A stretch of DNA of 64,000 nt from Delftia sp. PS-11 (GCF_029870285.1 NZ_JACSYA010000002.1:1-64000), one strand, 5' to 3'. Positions 1 to 7,948 are shown, counted from the stretch's first letter. The notes: generated by a model from the letters alone, not told the origin. Program-made: numbers and translations.

Positions 1-148
1 AGCGATCCAGCATCTGGCGGGCATGAAGGATTCGAAGGTGATCGTGGCGATCAACAAGGACCCTGAAGCACCGATCTTCTCGGTGGCCGACTATGGCCTG
101 GAGGCAGACCTGTTCCAGGCCGTGCCGGAGCTGGTGAAGGCACTGTAA
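1..148 (+). CDS. etfA: Electron transfer flavoprotein alpha subunit, C-terminal end (partial)
   Basis: The reading frame enters at base 2 and stops with TAA at 146-148. The 48 visible residues include the stretch [14 protein letters not shown] and then [10 protein letters not shown], which is the conserved end of the FAD-binding domain of ETF alpha. ETF alpha/beta passes electrons from acyl-CoA dehydrogenases to ETF-quinone oxidoreductase. The rest of the gene, and presumably etfB, lie before the window. Identification rests on this short but highly conserved tail. Confidence 0.85.
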   Translation, partial: AIQHLAGMKDSKVIVAINKDPEAPIFSVADYGLEADLFQAVPELVKAL

Positions 149-157
149 GCGTTCCCA

Positions 158-214
158 TGGCGCCGCCAGGGAGGCGGCGCCACCGGGCCCGGATGCCCCA
201 CGGCGTCCGGGCCC
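158..214 (+). terminator. Two GC-rich hairpins after etfA
   Basis: A 10-bp stem (158-167 with 173-182, loop AGGGA) is followed by a 9-bp stem (185-193 with 206-214). They sit directly after the etfA stop. There is no T-run, so this is not a textbook intrinsic terminator. It may act as a 3' stabiliser or a weak terminator between etfA and the Bug gene. Confidence 0.35.
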
Positions 215-273
215 TGGCCAGAGCGGCACACAGGCATGTGCCCCGGCCCCGTTTCGAGACTCAGGAGACAGAC

Positions 274-1260
274 ATGCAGATTTCCCTTGGCCGCCGCAGC
301 TTTGCGCTTGCGGCTGCAGCTTTTGTAGCCGCCACCGGCGCCAGCGCCCCCGCATGGGCCCAGGCCAGCGACTACCCCACACGGCCCATCACGCTGATCG
401 TGCCCTTCCCGGCGGGCGGCTCCACCGACCGCCACATGCGCACCCTGGCCGATATCGCCGGCAAGCAGCTGGGCCAGCCCATCATCGTCGAGAACAAGCC
501 CGGCGCGGGCGGCACGCTGGGGCCGGGCAACATGGCACGCACGGCCAGGCCCGATGGCTACACCATCACCCAGTTCCCCATGTCCATGCTGCGCATGGCC
601 CACATGCAAAAGACCGCCTGGAACCCGGTCACGGACTTCACCTACATCATCGGCATCTCCGGCTATACCTTCGGCTTCACGGTGCGCTCGGACTCGCCCT
701 ACAAGAGCTTCAACGAGTACATCGCCGCCGCGCGCAAGAACCCCGGCAAGATCGAATACGGCTCCACGGGCATCGGCTCCTCGCCGCACCTGCTGATGGA
801 AGAGCTGGCCGAAAACGCCAAGGTCACGCTCAACCATGTGCCCTTCAAAGGCAATGCCGACCTGCAGCAGGCCCTGCTGGGCGGCCATGTGGCTGCGCAA
901 AGCGATGCCTCGGGCTGGGACACCTATGTGGACGGCGGCCAGATGCGCCTGCTCATGACCTTTGGCGAAAAGCGCACCCAGCGCTGGCCCGAGGTGCCCA
1001 CGGCCAAGGAACTGGGCTATGGCGTGGTCTCCACCTCGCCCTATGGCCTGGCAGGTCCCAAGGGCATGGACCCTGCCGTGGTGCGCAAGCTGCATGATGC
1101 CTTCAAGAAGGCCATGGACGACCCCCGCCATGCCGAGGTGCTCAAGCAGCTCAACCAGGATGTCTGGTACCGCTCGGGCGCAGACTATGCGCAGTGGGTG
1201 CGCGATGCCTACGCCAAGGACAAGGTCCTGATCGAGCGCCTGGGCCTGGCCGCCAAGTAA
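274..1260 (+). CDS. Tripartite tricarboxylate transporter (Bug/TctC) substrate-binding protein
   Basis: This 328-residue periplasmic binding protein belongs to the Bug family, which delivers carboxylates or related solutes to TctAB permeases or acts in sensing. The start at 274 is set by AGGAGA at 263-268 and by the export signal (GRRSFAL, then an Ala-rich core ending near AWAQA), giving a mature start around residue 30. The family's opening block YPTRPITLIVPFPAGGSTD follows at once. No tctA or tctB permease gene is nearby. The ligand cannot be read from sequence, but the downstream CoA ligase, aldolase and dehydrogenase suggest an organic acid. A second Bug gene closes the same gene run at 4798. 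Confidence 0.9.
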   Translation: MQISLGRRSFALAAAAFVAATGASAPAWAQASDYPTRPITLIVPFPAGGSTDRHMRTLADIAGKQLGQPIIVENKPGAGGTLGPGNMARTARPDGYTITQFPMSMLRMAHMQKTAWNPVTDFTYIIGISGYTFGFTVRSDSPYKSFNEYIAAARKNPGKIEYGSTGIGSSPHLLMEELAENAKVTLNHVPFKGNADLQQALLGGHVAAQSDASGWDTYVDGGQMRLLMTFGEKRTQRWPEVPTAKELGYGVVSTSPYGLAGPKGMDPAVVRKLHDAFKKAMDDPRHAEVLKQLNQDVWYRSGADYAQWVRDAYAKDKVLIERLGLAAK

Positions 1261-1383
1261 GAACCGCTAACACAACCCTTGATACGTCGTTGCTTCGCCT
1301 TGTCGTACCGTTTGTACTGCCTGCGGCTTCGCGCCTCGTCTCAACCGCAAATCTTCGATTTGCTGGGTCGTGTTAGCGGTTCT
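1260..1383. repeat. 124-bp inverted-repeat element between Bug and CoA-ligase genes
   Basis: The outer arms 1260-1278 and 1365-1383 are 19 bp and match as inverted repeats with one mismatch. The interior holds a 7-bp hairpin with a TTC loop (1347-1353 with 1357-1363) and a GTAC/GTAC pair at 1305-1317. The last base of the upstream stop codon is inside the left arm. There is no T-tract, so it does not look like an intrinsic terminator. It resembles a small palindromic intergenic repeat or MITE-like unit. No second copy is visible in this window. Confidence 0.6.
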
Positions 1384-1464
1384 AAGTCCATCCGGCAAGC
1401 GCTCGCAGGGCCGTGCGGCACGCGGGCGCAACCCGCATGCCTATCCAGAAACGGAGCCTGCCCC

Positions 1465-3009
1465 ATGACGGTTTCCCTGCCTTCCCCCGATGCGCCTTTC
1501 ACCCCCCTGTCCGCGCTGATCAGCGCCCATGCGCGCCAGCGTCCCGGCCATGCCGCACTGCGCGACGATGCGCACAGCCTCAGCTATGCCCAGCTCGATG
1601 CGCTCATGGACCGCGTGGCCGCCGCGCTGCAGCGCGATGGCGTGCAGCCCGGCCAGTCGATTGCCATCTGCGCCTTGAACTCGGTGCGCTATGCGGCCCT
1701 GTTTCTGGGCGCGCTGCGTGCCGGCGTGGTGGTGGCGCCGCTGGCGCCATCCTCCACGGCCGACAGCCTGGCAGCCATGCTGCGCGACGCCCAGTCGCAC
1801 CATCTGTTCCTTGACTGCGCGGCCCAGGACCTGGTGCCTGCCGATGGCGGCCTGCAGTGCATCTCGCTGGATGGCGTGGCGCCGGGCCTGGCCTTCGAGG
1901 ACTGGCTGGCCCCCGAAGGCGCCCGGCCCCAGCCTGTGGCGGTAGAGCCTGCCGCGCCCTTCAACATCATCTATTCCTCGGGCACCACCGGCACCCCCAA
2001 AGGCATCGTGCAGTCGCACGGCATGCGATGGGCCCACATCAACCGGGGCAGCGTCTACGGCTACGGACCCGAGGGCACGACGCTGCTGGCCACGCCGCTG
2101 TACTCCAACACCACGCTGGTGGTGTTTTTCCCCACGCTGGGCAGTGGCGGCTGCGTGGTGCTGATGGCCAAATTCGATGCGGCGCGCTATCTGCAACTGG
2201 CCCAGCAGCACCGTGTCACCCACACCATGCTGGTGCCTGTGCAGTACCAGCGCATCATGGCGCTGCCGCAGTTCGGCGAGCATGACCTGAGCAGTTTCCG
2301 CGCCAAGTTCTGCACCAGCGCGCCGTTTGGCGCCGCTCTCAAGGCCGATGTGGTCGCGCGCTGGCCCGGCAGCCTCACCGAGTTCTACGGCATGACCGAA
2401 GGCGGCGGCACCTGCATCCTGGAGGCTCACCTGCACCCGGACAAGCTGCACACCGTGGGCCGTCCTGCCGAAGGCCACGACATCCGCCTCATCGACGAGC
2501 AGGGCCGCGAGGTCGGCCCCGGCGAGGCTGGCGAGGTCGTGGGCCACTCGCCCAGCATGATGACCGGCTACCACGGCCAGCCTGCCAAGACACGCGAGGC
2601 CGAATGGTTCGATGCCACGGGCAAGCGTTTCATCCGCACGGGCGATGTGGGCCGCTTCGACGCCGACGGATTCCTGACCCTGTTCGACCGCCGCAAGGAC
2701 ATGATCATCAGCGGCGGCTTCAACATCTACCCCAGCGATCTGGAAGCCCAGTTGCGCGCCCACCCCGCCGTCGAAGACGTGGCCGTGGTCGGCGTGCCCT
2801 CCGAGCAATGGGGCGAGACACCCGTGGCCTACGTGGTGTCGCGCACGGGGCAGCAGGCCCTGCCCGAAGAGATCATGGGCTGGTACAACCAGCGGGCCGG
2901 CAAGACCCAGCGTCTGGCAGACCTGCGCTTCATCCCCGAGCTGCCGCGCAGCGCCATCGGCAAGGTGCTCAAGCGCGAACTGCGCGAGCAGTACGCGGCG
3001 GGGCGCTGA
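1465..3009 (+). CDS. AMP-forming acyl-CoA synthetase/ligase (ANL family)
   Basis: This 514-residue enzyme should activate a carboxylic acid as an acyl-AMP and transfer it to CoA. The P-loop-like motif YSSGTTGTPKG lies near residues 170-180, the ATP-binding RTGDVGRFDADG near 391-402, the hinge region RRKDMIISGGFNIYP near 410-424, and the catalytic lysine motif SAIGKVLKREL near the C terminus. The start at 1465 is chosen because GGAG lies 8 nt upstream and the protein then begins like its family. An upstream in-frame start at 1279 would run through the inverted repeat and is not credible. The substrate is not predictable. Its position after a Bug gene and before an aldolase suggests an imported organic acid or its breakdown product. 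Confidence 0.88.
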   Translation: MTVSLPSPDAPFTPLSALISAHARQRPGHAALRDDAHSLSYAQLDALMDRVAAALQRDGVQPGQSIAICALNSVRYAALFLGALRAGVVVAPLAPSSTADSLAAMLRDAQSHHLFLDCAAQDLVPADGGLQCISLDGVAPGLAFEDWLAPEGARPQPVAVEPAAPFNIIYSSGTTGTPKGIVQSHGMRWAHINRGSVYGYGPEGTTLLATPLYSNTTLVVFFPTLGSGGCVVLMAKFDAARYLQLAQQHRVTHTMLVPVQYQRIMALPQFGEHDLSSFRAKFCTSAPFGAALKADVVARWPGSLTEFYGMTEGGGTCILEAHLHPDKLHTVGRPAEGHDIRLIDEQGREVGPGEAGEVVGHSPSMMTGYHGQPAKTREAEWFDATGKRFIRTGDVGRFDADGFLTLFDRRKDMIISGGFNIYPSDLEAQLRAHPAVEDVAVVGVPSEQWGETPVAYVVSRTGQQALPEEIMGWYNQRAGKTQRLADLRFIPELPRSAIGKVLKRELREQYAAGR

Positions 3010-3054
3010 GCCGGCGGCCACCCCTTCCACGAGATACACCACGAGGTACACCCC

Positions 3055-3825
3055 ATGAGCAACGACACCACGATGTCCGAGGTCCGCCGCCAGGTGACGG
3101 CCGAGGAATGGCAGACCCGCGTCGAGCTGGCCGCCGCCTACCGGCTGGTCGCCCACTTCGGCTGGGACGACCTGATCTTCACCCACATCTCGGCACGCGT
3201 GCCGGGCCAGCCGGACCAGTTCCTGATCAACCCCTACGGCATGCTGTTCGACGAAATCACCGCGTCCAGCCTGGTCAAGGTCGATCACGAAGGCCAGCCG
3301 CTGATGCAGACCGAATACGACGTCAACCCGGCCGGCTTCGTCATCCACAGCGCCATCCACGATGGCCGCCCCGAAGTGCAGTGCGTGCTGCACACGCACA
3401 CACGCTACGGCGTGGCCGTCTCGGCGCAAAAGGACGGCCTGCTGCCCATCTCGCAGCAGTCCATCTTCCCGCTAGCGCGCCTGGCCTACCACGACTACGA
3501 AGGCGTGGCCCTGCGCGACGACGAAAAGCCGCGCCTGGTCCGGGACCTGGGTGACAGCAACTTCCTCATTCTGCGCAACCACGGCCTGCTGACCTGCGGC
3601 CGCAACGTGGCCGAGGCCGTGCTGGCCATGTACACGCTGGAGTCGGCCTGCCGCATCCAGATCCTGGCGCAGTCGGGCGGCAGCGAGCTGACCCGCATCC
3701 CGCAGGACATCATCGCCGACGCGGTCAACCAGTCGCGCCAGGTCACCAAGGGCAAGGGTGCGGGCCTGGCCTGGCCGGGCCTGCTGCGCCGCCTCGACCG
3801 CCTCGATCCCTCTTACAAGGACTGA
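3055..3825 (+). CDS. Class II aldolase/adducin family protein
   Basis: This 256-residue protein has the class II aldolase fold. Candidate zinc ligands are the two His of VLHTHTRYG (near residue 105) and the His of LRNHGLLTCG (near residue 176). Family members include fuculose- and ribulose-phosphate (epimerase or aldolase) enzymes and adducin-like decarboxylases or aldolases acting on hydroxy acids. It begins 45 nt after the CoA ligase and ends 8 nt before the dehydrogenase gene, so the three are almost certainly co-transcribed. The substrate is probably a hydroxylated acid, by inference from its neighbours only. Confidence 0.88.
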   Translation: MSNDTTMSEVRRQVTAEEWQTRVELAAAYRLVAHFGWDDLIFTHISARVPGQPDQFLINPYGMLFDEITASSLVKVDHEGQPLMQTEYDVNPAGFVIHSAIHDGRPEVQCVLHTHTRYGVAVSAQKDGLLPISQQSIFPLARLAYHDYEGVALRDDEKPRLVRDLGDSNFLILRNHGLLTCGRNVAEAVLAMYTLESACRIQILAQSGGSELTRIPQDIIADAVNQSRQVTKGKGAGLAWPGLLRRLDRLDPSYKD

Positions 3826-3833
3826 AGGAAACC

Positions 3834-4763
3834 ATGGCAATTCTGGTCAATATCCACCCCAGCATGGGCGCGCCCATCGCCGAGTCGCTGCGCACGCTTG
3901 CGCCCGATGTGCGCGTGTGGGCAAGCCGTGACGAAGCACCGGCCGGCGAGGTCGAGGTCATGCTGGCCTGGAGCCTCAGGCCGGGCGTGCTGCCGGCGTA
4001 TCCGCAGCTGAAGCTGCTGTGCGCGCCCAGCGCGGGCGTGGACAAGCTGCTGGCCGTGCCCGACCTGCCGGCCGGGCTGCCAGTGGCGCGCACCGTCGAT
4101 CCGCAGCAGCATGTGGAGATTGCCCAGTATGTGGTCGGCACCACGCTGCGCCATACCCGCGAACTGGAGCTGTTCGCGCGCCAGCAGCAGGCCGGCGACT
4201 GGCTGCGCCGCCCCGTGCGCGCCAGCGCCGCATGCCGCGTGGGCATCCTGGGCCTGGGCGAGGTCGGCCGCTTCGTGGCCGGCGCCATGCAGGCCATCGG
4301 CTACCCCGTTGCCGGCTGGAGCCGCAGCGCCAAGAGCATTGCCGGCCTTGCCACGCACAGCGGCGCCCAGGGCCTGGAGCAGTTGCTGTCCGCCAGCGAC
4401 ATCCTGGTCTGCGCACTGCCGCTCACGCCCGAGACGCGGGATCTGCTGAACCGCCGCACCCTGTCCCTGCTGCCGCGCGGCGCCTATTTCATCAACGTGG
4501 GGCGCGGCGAGCAGGTGGTCGAGGACGAACTGCTGGCCCTGCTCGACGAAGGCCACCTGTCCGGTGCCGCGCTGGACGTGCTGCGCGAGGAGCCGCCCCT
4601 GCCCGGCAACAGGGCGTGGCAGCACCCCAAGGCCTTTGTCACGCCGCATATCGCCGCACAGGCCTCGGCCGACACCGTGGCGCGCCAGTGCCTGGAGAAC
4701 CTGCGCCGCCTGCGCGCGGGCGAGCCGCTGCTGAACCTGGTCGATGTGGCACGTGGCTATTGA
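3834..4763 (+). CDS. D-2-hydroxyacid dehydrogenase, GhrA-like (glyoxylate/hydroxypyruvate reductase A type)
   Basis: This 309-residue NAD(P)-dependent oxidoreductase shows the Rossmann motif GILGLGEVGRFVAG near residues 137-150. The catalytic triad of the family is visible as Arg in INVGRGEQV, Glu in LREEPPLPG and His in VTPHIAAQA. Such enzymes interconvert 2-keto and D-2-hydroxy acids. GGAAACC precedes the ATG, 8 nt after the aldolase stop. The pairing with a class II aldolase suggests reduction or oxidation of a C2/C3 keto-acid fragment made by aldol cleavage (inference). Confidence 0.88.
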   Translation: MAILVNIHPSMGAPIAESLRTLAPDVRVWASRDEAPAGEVEVMLAWSLRPGVLPAYPQLKLLCAPSAGVDKLLAVPDLPAGLPVARTVDPQQHVEIAQYVVGTTLRHTRELELFARQQQAGDWLRRPVRASAACRVGILGLGEVGRFVAGAMQAIGYPVAGWSRSAKSIAGLATHSGAQGLEQLLSASDILVCALPLTPETRDLLNRRTLSLLPRGAYFINVGRGEQVVEDELLALLDEGHLSGAALDVLREEPPLPGNRAWQHPKAFVTPHIAAQASADTVARQCLENLRRLRAGEPLLNLVDVARGY

Positions 4764-4797
4764 GAACCCCCTTATGACAAAAACTCCGGAGACAAGC

Positions 4798-5784
4798 ATG
4801 CAGCAAGCGCCGACCCGTCGTGATTTCCTGCGCACGGCAGCGGCCGGCGCCGCCCTGGCCGCGCCGGCATCCTGGGCCCAGAGCCCCTGGCCCTCCAGGC
4901 CCATCCGCATCATCGTCCCCTACACGGCCGGCGGCTTCACCGACCAGATGGCGCGCCTCGTGCAGGCCGGCCTGCAAAAGGCGCTGGGCCAGCCCATCGT
5001 CGTAGAGAACAAGCCCGGCGCCAACAGCATCATCGGCGTGGACCAGGTCGCCAAGGCTGCGCCCGACGGCTACACCTTCGGCGTGGTGATTGCCGCCTAT
5101 GCCGCCAACACCACGCTCTACCCCAAGCTGCCCTACAACCCCCAGAAGGACCTCGTCGGCGTTTCGCTGATGGGTGTCTCGCCCCTGGTCGCGGCCGTGG
5201 CCATGAACGCGCCGTTCAAGACCACGCAGGAGTTGATCGCCTATGCCAGGGCGAACCCGGGCAAGGTGGGCTTCGGCTCCTCGGGCAGCGGCTCCAGCGC
5301 CCACCTGACCACCGAACTGATGAAGCTGCTGACCAAGACCGACATGGTCCATGTGCCCTACAAGGGCGCAGCGCCTGCGCTGGCCGATCTGCTGGGCGGG
5401 CAGATCCCGCTGTTCCTGGACCCGCCGCCCAATCTCATCCAGCCCGCCAAGGCCGGCCGCATCCGCCTGATCGGCGTCGCCAGCGACAAGCGGCTGGCGG
5501 CGCTGCCCGACGTGCCCACCTTCGTGGAGCAGGGCTACGACGGCCTGCTGGGCAGCACCTGGGCCGCCATGATCGCGCCCGCCGGCGTGCCGCGCGAGAT
5601 TGTGCAGCGCATGTCGCAAGAGGTCTCGCGCATCATCCGCAGCGCCGAGGTGTCGCAGCGCCTGGAGCAGGTGATGGGCACGTTCGCCGAAGGCTCCACC
5701 CCCGAGGAATGCGACCGGTTCATCGCAGCGGAGACGCACAAGTGGGGCCGGGTGATCCGGGAGGCGAAGGTGACGGTGGAGTAG
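4798..5784 (+). CDS. Tripartite tricarboxylate transporter (Bug/TctC) substrate-binding protein with Tat-type signal
   Basis: A 328-residue Bug-family periplasmic binding protein, second copy in this operon. The start at 4798 is preferred over ATGs at 4744 and 4774 because GGAG at 4788-4791 is 6 nt away and the protein then opens with TRRDFLRTAA, a good twin-arginine signal followed by a hydrophobic core ending near SWAQ. The family block PIRIIVPYTAGGFTDQMARL follows. It lies 34 nt after the dehydrogenase gene. Two divergent Bug proteins around one pathway may bind different ligands, for instance substrate and a related acid. Confidence 0.9.
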   Translation: MQQAPTRRDFLRTAAAGAALAAPASWAQSPWPSRPIRIIVPYTAGGFTDQMARLVQAGLQKALGQPIVVENKPGANSIIGVDQVAKAAPDGYTFGVVIAAYAANTTLYPKLPYNPQKDLVGVSLMGVSPLVAAVAMNAPFKTTQELIAYARANPGKVGFGSSGSGSSAHLTTELMKLLTKTDMVHVPYKGAAPALADLLGGQIPLFLDPPPNLIQPAKAGRIRLIGVASDKRLAALPDVPTFVEQGYDGLLGSTWAAMIAPAGVPREIVQRMSQEVSRIIRSAEVSQRLEQVMGTFAEGSTPEECDRFIAAETHKWGRVIREAKVTVE

Positions 5785-5835
5785 CGCTTGGGTGCGCTGG
5801 TCTGCCGGGCATGGAACGACGCAGGCCCTGAAGTC

Positions 5836-6330
5836 CTAGCCCGGTTTGCCCAACTCGAGATACATGGACCGCTCACCCTGGATACAGGTCCTGAACCCAT
5901 ACGCCTCATAGAAGCGCTGCACCTGCGCATTCTTGGCGTCCACAACCAGCACCCTGACTCCCATCGTCTGTCGCATGGACAAGGCCAGATTCACCACATG
6001 CCCCAGCAGCAGCTGTCCATGGCCTTGGCCCTGCTCGGACTGTTCAACGGCCAGCCGTCCCATGCGCACTGCGGGCACCGGGTAGGCAGGCAGGCGCTTG
6101 CGGTCTTCCTCGTGCAATTGATGCAGGTGAAGCTGCGCAGCCGACAGCGCGCAATAGCCCAGGATGCGACCGGGCTGCGCGTCGTCGATCAGGACATGGG
6201 TTGTGGCAATGCCGTCGCGCTGGTGCTGCCCGGCACGCTGCTGCAGATAGTGGTCCAGTTCCGGCTGTCCGCAGGTGAAGCCCGCGCGGTCGTGAAGGCG
6301 GCCATCGAGAAGCGAGAAGATCAGCGCCAT
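5836..6330 (-). CDS. GNAT-family acetyltransferase toxin (TacT-like)
   Basis: A 164-residue GNAT protein downstream of a DUF1778 antitoxin, the standard arrangement of TacA-TacT type II modules, whose toxins acetylate aminoacyl-tRNA. The acetyl-CoA loop is visible as VEQSEQGQGHGQLLL near residues 94-108, and the C-terminal VDAKNAQVQRFYEAYGF, with the catalytic-type Tyr of the family, near 128-144. Its length is normal for TacT, so it looks intact. It starts 17 nt after the antitoxin stop. A degraded second copy of its C terminus lies 1.1 kb away at 7036-7144. Confidence 0.85.
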   Translation of the reverse strand: MALIFSLLDGRLHDRAGFTCGQPELDHYLQQRAGQHQRDGIATTHVLIDDAQPGRILGYCALSAAQLHLHQLHEEDRKRLPAYPVPAVRMGRLAVEQSEQGQGHGQLLLGHVVNLALSMRQTMGVRVLVVDAKNAQVQRFYEAYGFRTCIQGERSMYLELGKPG

Positions 6331-6347
6331 GTCCTGGAGCGTGCTTT

Positions 6348-6620
6348 TCAGCCCCGTGCAAGACGGTTGGCTGCATCCATGACCTGTTGCAGACGGTCGT
6401 TGGGCTGGAACGGTGCATCGAGCGCCTCCAGAAAACGGCGTGACTCCTGCTCGGAAAGCAAGGTCACGGTTTCTGCCGCAAGCGCGGCGTCGGCTTCTCG
6501 CATCACTGCATCACGCACGAAAGCCGACACGGCAATGCCGCGCAAGGCGGCGGCCCGTGCGATGCGTTCCTTGTCCTGGGCATCCAGGCGCAGGTCCAGG
6601 CGGGCGGTGGCAGTGGTCAT
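6348..6620 (-). CDS. DUF1778 ribbon-helix-helix antitoxin (TacA-like)
   Basis: A 90-residue antitoxin. ARLDLRLDAQDKERIARAA forms the N-terminal ribbon-helix-helix DNA-binding part, and the acidic C terminus (near FLEALDAPFQPNDR) is the usual toxin-neutralising tail. The start at 6620 is chosen because GGAAG stands about 6 nt upstream; a longer frame to 6674 would run into the operator. It is the first gene of the toxin-antitoxin operon, and its RHH fold should bind the palindrome at 6645-6663 for autoregulation. Confidence 0.87.
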   Translation of the reverse strand: MTTATARLDLRLDAQDKERIARAAALRGIAVSAFVRDAVMREADAALAAETVTLLSEQESRRFLEALDAPFQPNDRLQQVMDAANRLARG

Positions 6621-6644
6621 GACAAACTTCCGTAGCTGGCATTC

Positions 6645-6663
6645 GTACGGAAATATACCGTAC
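6645..6663 (-). promoter_or_regulatory. Palindromic operator over the TA promoter -10
   Basis: Perfect 6-bp arms GTACGG/CCGTAC (6645-6650 and 6658-6663) flank an AT core that reads TATATTT on the minus strand, a good -10, about 30 nt upstream of the antitoxin start. Two further TTGTAC half-sites as direct repeats lie at 6691-6696 and 6702-6707. The layout fits RHH antitoxin autorepression. It was read directly from sequence; binding is inferred. Confidence 0.65.
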
Positions 6664-6719
6664 ATTCTTTGCAAGAACCGCAGCCTGGGTTTGTACGTCT
6701 TTTGTACTCACACGATCTG

Positions 6720-6831
6720 TGTTGACTACAGGAGCCGCCACGCCCGCTGCCAGCCTGCGCGGCAGACCCAGGGCGACCACTGCGGTGGCTGCGGCAATCA
6801 GGGAGGAAAAGGGGCGGGTGCGGGTGGACAT
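6720..6831 (-). pseudogene. Orphan 5' end of an exported protein (RBS plus signal peptide, body lost)
   Basis: On the minus strand AGGAG stands 7 nt before an ATG at 6831, followed by MSTRTRPFSSLIAAATAV and an Ala/Leu-rich core ending near LAAGVAAPVV, typical of a Sec signal peptide. Past about residue 37 the frame loses coding character and runs into the toxin-antitoxin promoter. I read it as the 5' stump of a periplasmic or outer membrane protein gene truncated by insertion of the TA module. It could instead be a chance signal-like frame. Confidence 0.4.
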
Positions 6832-7035
6832 GATGCGGCTCCTGGTCGGGTGGATGGACTGGCATCTCCCATCGGCTTGCGGCGCAATGGAAAGATGGGC
6901 TCATCCTAGGAACCGGTGCCCTAGACAATTGGGTGAAATTTTTGTCAGCTTGCAAAAGCTGCTATGCGCAAAGGCCATGCACTGCCACCGAAGCATGGGC
7001 GTGAACAGGTATGCAACGGATATCTGTCCATGCCG

Positions 7036-7144
7036 ATTTGCGCAGCCCCAGATACATGGCTGTGCCATCCCCAATACCACTCCTGAACCCATACGCTTCG
7101 TAGAAGCGCTGCGTCTGCGCATTCTTGGCATCCACAGCACCCTG
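7036..7144 (-). pseudogene. Decayed C-terminal fragment of a second GNAT toxin
   Basis: Minus-strand translation gives AVDAKNAQTQRFYEAYGFR and then GTAMYLGLRK, which aligns residue for residue with the end of the intact toxin at 5836-6330 (VDAKNAQVQRFYEAYGFR, then RSMYLELGK). The nucleotide match is also evident. There is no N-terminal half and no start codon, and the frame continues past the original stop. It is a relic of a duplicated or earlier toxin locus. Confidence 0.75.
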
Positions 7145-7223
7145 CAGCGCACGCTCTTGCGCATGAGGCGGCTGCAGTACACATGCCCTGGTTCATAATC
7201 ATCACCATCGGAACAGGAAAATC

Positions 7224-7904
7224 ATGAGACTGCCCAAAATCTTGCTCGCTGCATGCATGCTGCTGTCATTTGGCGCACATGCCGAATCGCCATCCATTCC
7301 TGCCACAGTGGTGCCGAAAAATTACAAAGTGGTGGAGACGATTCGTGGCGACCTGAATAAAGACGGGCAAGAGGATATCGTCCTTCTGATCAAGGCAACC
7401 GATTTATCTCAGTGGGTCAAAGACGAGCGTGGTCAGAAGGTCGATCGCAATCGAAGAGGTTTGATTGTGTTGCTCAAAAATGGAGAAAAATACGAGCCAG
7501 TCTTGAAGAATTTGAATTGCTTTGCTTCGGAAAATGAAGATGGTGGAGTATATTTTCCGCCAGAATTGGAGATTCTGATCAAAAAAAGCAATCTCTTGAT
7601 TGAGTACGGCCATGGCCGATATGGCTACTGGACCTATACCTTCCGACTCCAGAACGGCGACTTTGAGCTGATTGGCTACGATCACAGCAGCAACCGTGGG
7701 CCTGTTGTGGAGAGCTTCACCAGCATCAATCTGCTTTCACAGAAGATGCTCAGAAAAATCAATACCAATCAAGATGCGCAGGGAGGCGATGAGCGTTTCA
7801 AGGAAAGCTGGTCAAAACTGAAGCCATTCAAACCGATCAGACTCGCCGCCATCACCGCGTTTGATGAATTCTCCGTCAAGAGGGCGCTTGGAGTTTCTGA
7901 CTGA
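7224..7904 (+). CDS. Hypothetical exported protein, AT-richer than its neighbours
   Basis: A 226-residue protein of unknown function. MRLPKILLAACMLLSFGAHA is a clear Sec signal peptide with a likely cut after AHA. The mature part contains DLNKDGQED, a calcium-loop-like D-x-N-x-D-G motif as in FG-GAP or dockerin-type repeats, and is rich in Lys, Asn, Ile and Tyr. Codon use is strikingly AT-rich against the surrounding genes, suggesting recent transfer. AGGAAAATC precedes the ATG. The gene stands alone beside the toxin-antitoxin island. Confidence 0.75.
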   Translation: MRLPKILLAACMLLSFGAHAESPSIPATVVPKNYKVVETIRGDLNKDGQEDIVLLIKATDLSQWVKDERGQKVDRNRRGLIVLLKNGEKYEPVLKNLNCFASENEDGGVYFPPELEILIKKSNLLIEYGHGRYGYWTYTFRLQNGDFELIGYDHSSNRGPVVESFTSINLLSQKMLRKINTNQDAQGGDERFKESWSKLKPFKPIRLAAITAFDEFSVKRALGVSD

Positions 7905-7948
7905 CAAGCCAGGGCTGAATCCATCAGATGCGCCCCGGCCGTGCGGCC

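Noticed and set aside
1260..1383. Inverted repeat considered as an intrinsic terminator
   Set aside because: Loop of 86 nt between the outer arms and no T-run; better described as a repeat element.
6945..7208. 93- and 87-codon minus-strand frames as separate genes
   Set aside because: They are out-of-frame readings through the decayed toxin fragment; the homologous frame is the one giving VDAKNAQ.
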